DNA of 64,000 nucleotides, taken from Owenia fusiformis. Its lineage: Eukaryota; Annelida; Polychaeta; Sabellida; Oweniidae. Position numbers and translations under genes: made by a program. The DNA lies in NCBI GenBank assembly GCA_903813345.2, contig CAIIXF020000008.1, positions 7,700,366 to 7,764,365 on the forward strand, given 5' to 3'. The notes beneath the pieces were generated by a model. It saw nothing but the letters and a program-made list of their open reading frames with translations. It was not told where the DNA came from and made no database searches. Position 1 is the stretch's first letter. The number at the start of each line of letters is the position of its first letter. Shown here piece after piece: positions 63,749-64,000 of the stretch.

Positions 63749-64000
63749 GTAAGTTGACTTTAAGGATTTACCATAAATTTGGCCAGAGTGTACATACTAT
63801 ATGCAAACATGAATGTAAAGTTTATAAAACATGGAAAGAAATATATTGTTCATTAAGGGAAAACAGTAATTGTATAAAAATTGACCACAATATATGTCTA
63901 AGTGATTTTTTGTCTGCTTTTTAGTTCAGCAAAATGATGACACTGATTTTATAAATGTTACCCCTAAAAGTAGAACAATTTACATTACAACGTTTGGTTG
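63749..64000 (+). other. start of DDX28-like intron 2, runs off the window
   Basis: Begins with gtaagttgac directly after the last in-frame codon of exon 2. No further exon is visible before the window ends. Confidence 0.5.

Overview
This looks like a window of animal nuclear genome: AT-rich, with spliced genes, long introns full of transposon debris, and no operons or prokaryotic signals. The protein matches (BABAM2/BRE, DDX28, a GM2-synthase-type glycosyltransferase, DSL/EGF repeats) and the dense load of small inverted-repeat elements, DIRS-type, LINE and piggyBac relics fit an aquatic invertebrate, plausibly a lophotrochozoan such as a mollusc. The taxon is inference only.

The left half (1 to 31 kb) holds no intact host gene that I can recognise. 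It contains a broken hAT/ZMYM1-like transposase (1.9-2.9 kb), a transposon-type ORF between 62-bp direct repeats (4.1-5.2 kb), a dispersed repeat amplified in two tandem steps (5.3-12.6 kb; periods 1615 bp and about 1.5 kb, the latter carrying a tRNA-Glu-like SINE head), a DIRS-type tyrosine-recombinase retrotransposon relic split by a TA-flanked MITE (13.1-15.1 kb), one orphan exon-like frame (16.0-16.2 kb), a LINE relic (18.6-19.3 kb), a 42-bp minisatellite (21 kb) and a very recent 4.06/4.09-kb tandem duplication (22.3-30.4 kb) with a diverged inverted piece at 31 kb.

From 31.7 to 34.4 kb on the minus strand lies the most distinctive host-type gene: one 2.7-kb terminal exon encoding seven repeats of a DSL module, an EGF-like module with a constant CCC motif, and a classical EGF. 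Notch ligands normally have one DSL domain. From 34.6 to 52 kb follow MITEs with readable target-site duplications, a LINE tail, a 1.3-kb inverted-repeat element with a possible two-exon micro-ORF, a minisatellite grown out of a piggyBac fragment, and several hairpin-type repeats.

The right end (52-64 kb) is a compact gene neighbourhood. Nine exons of BABAM2 (BRCC45, a subunit of the BRCA1-A/BRISC deubiquitinase complexes) run on the minus strand from 59.8 kb. A DDX28-like mitochondrial RNA helicase starts head to head 91 bp away, sharing a short promoter with an ETS-type CCGGAAGT site, and runs off the window. An intronless glycosyltransferase gene with its own TATA box sits in BABAM2 intron 3 on the opposite strand and is split by one frameshift at an A7 run.
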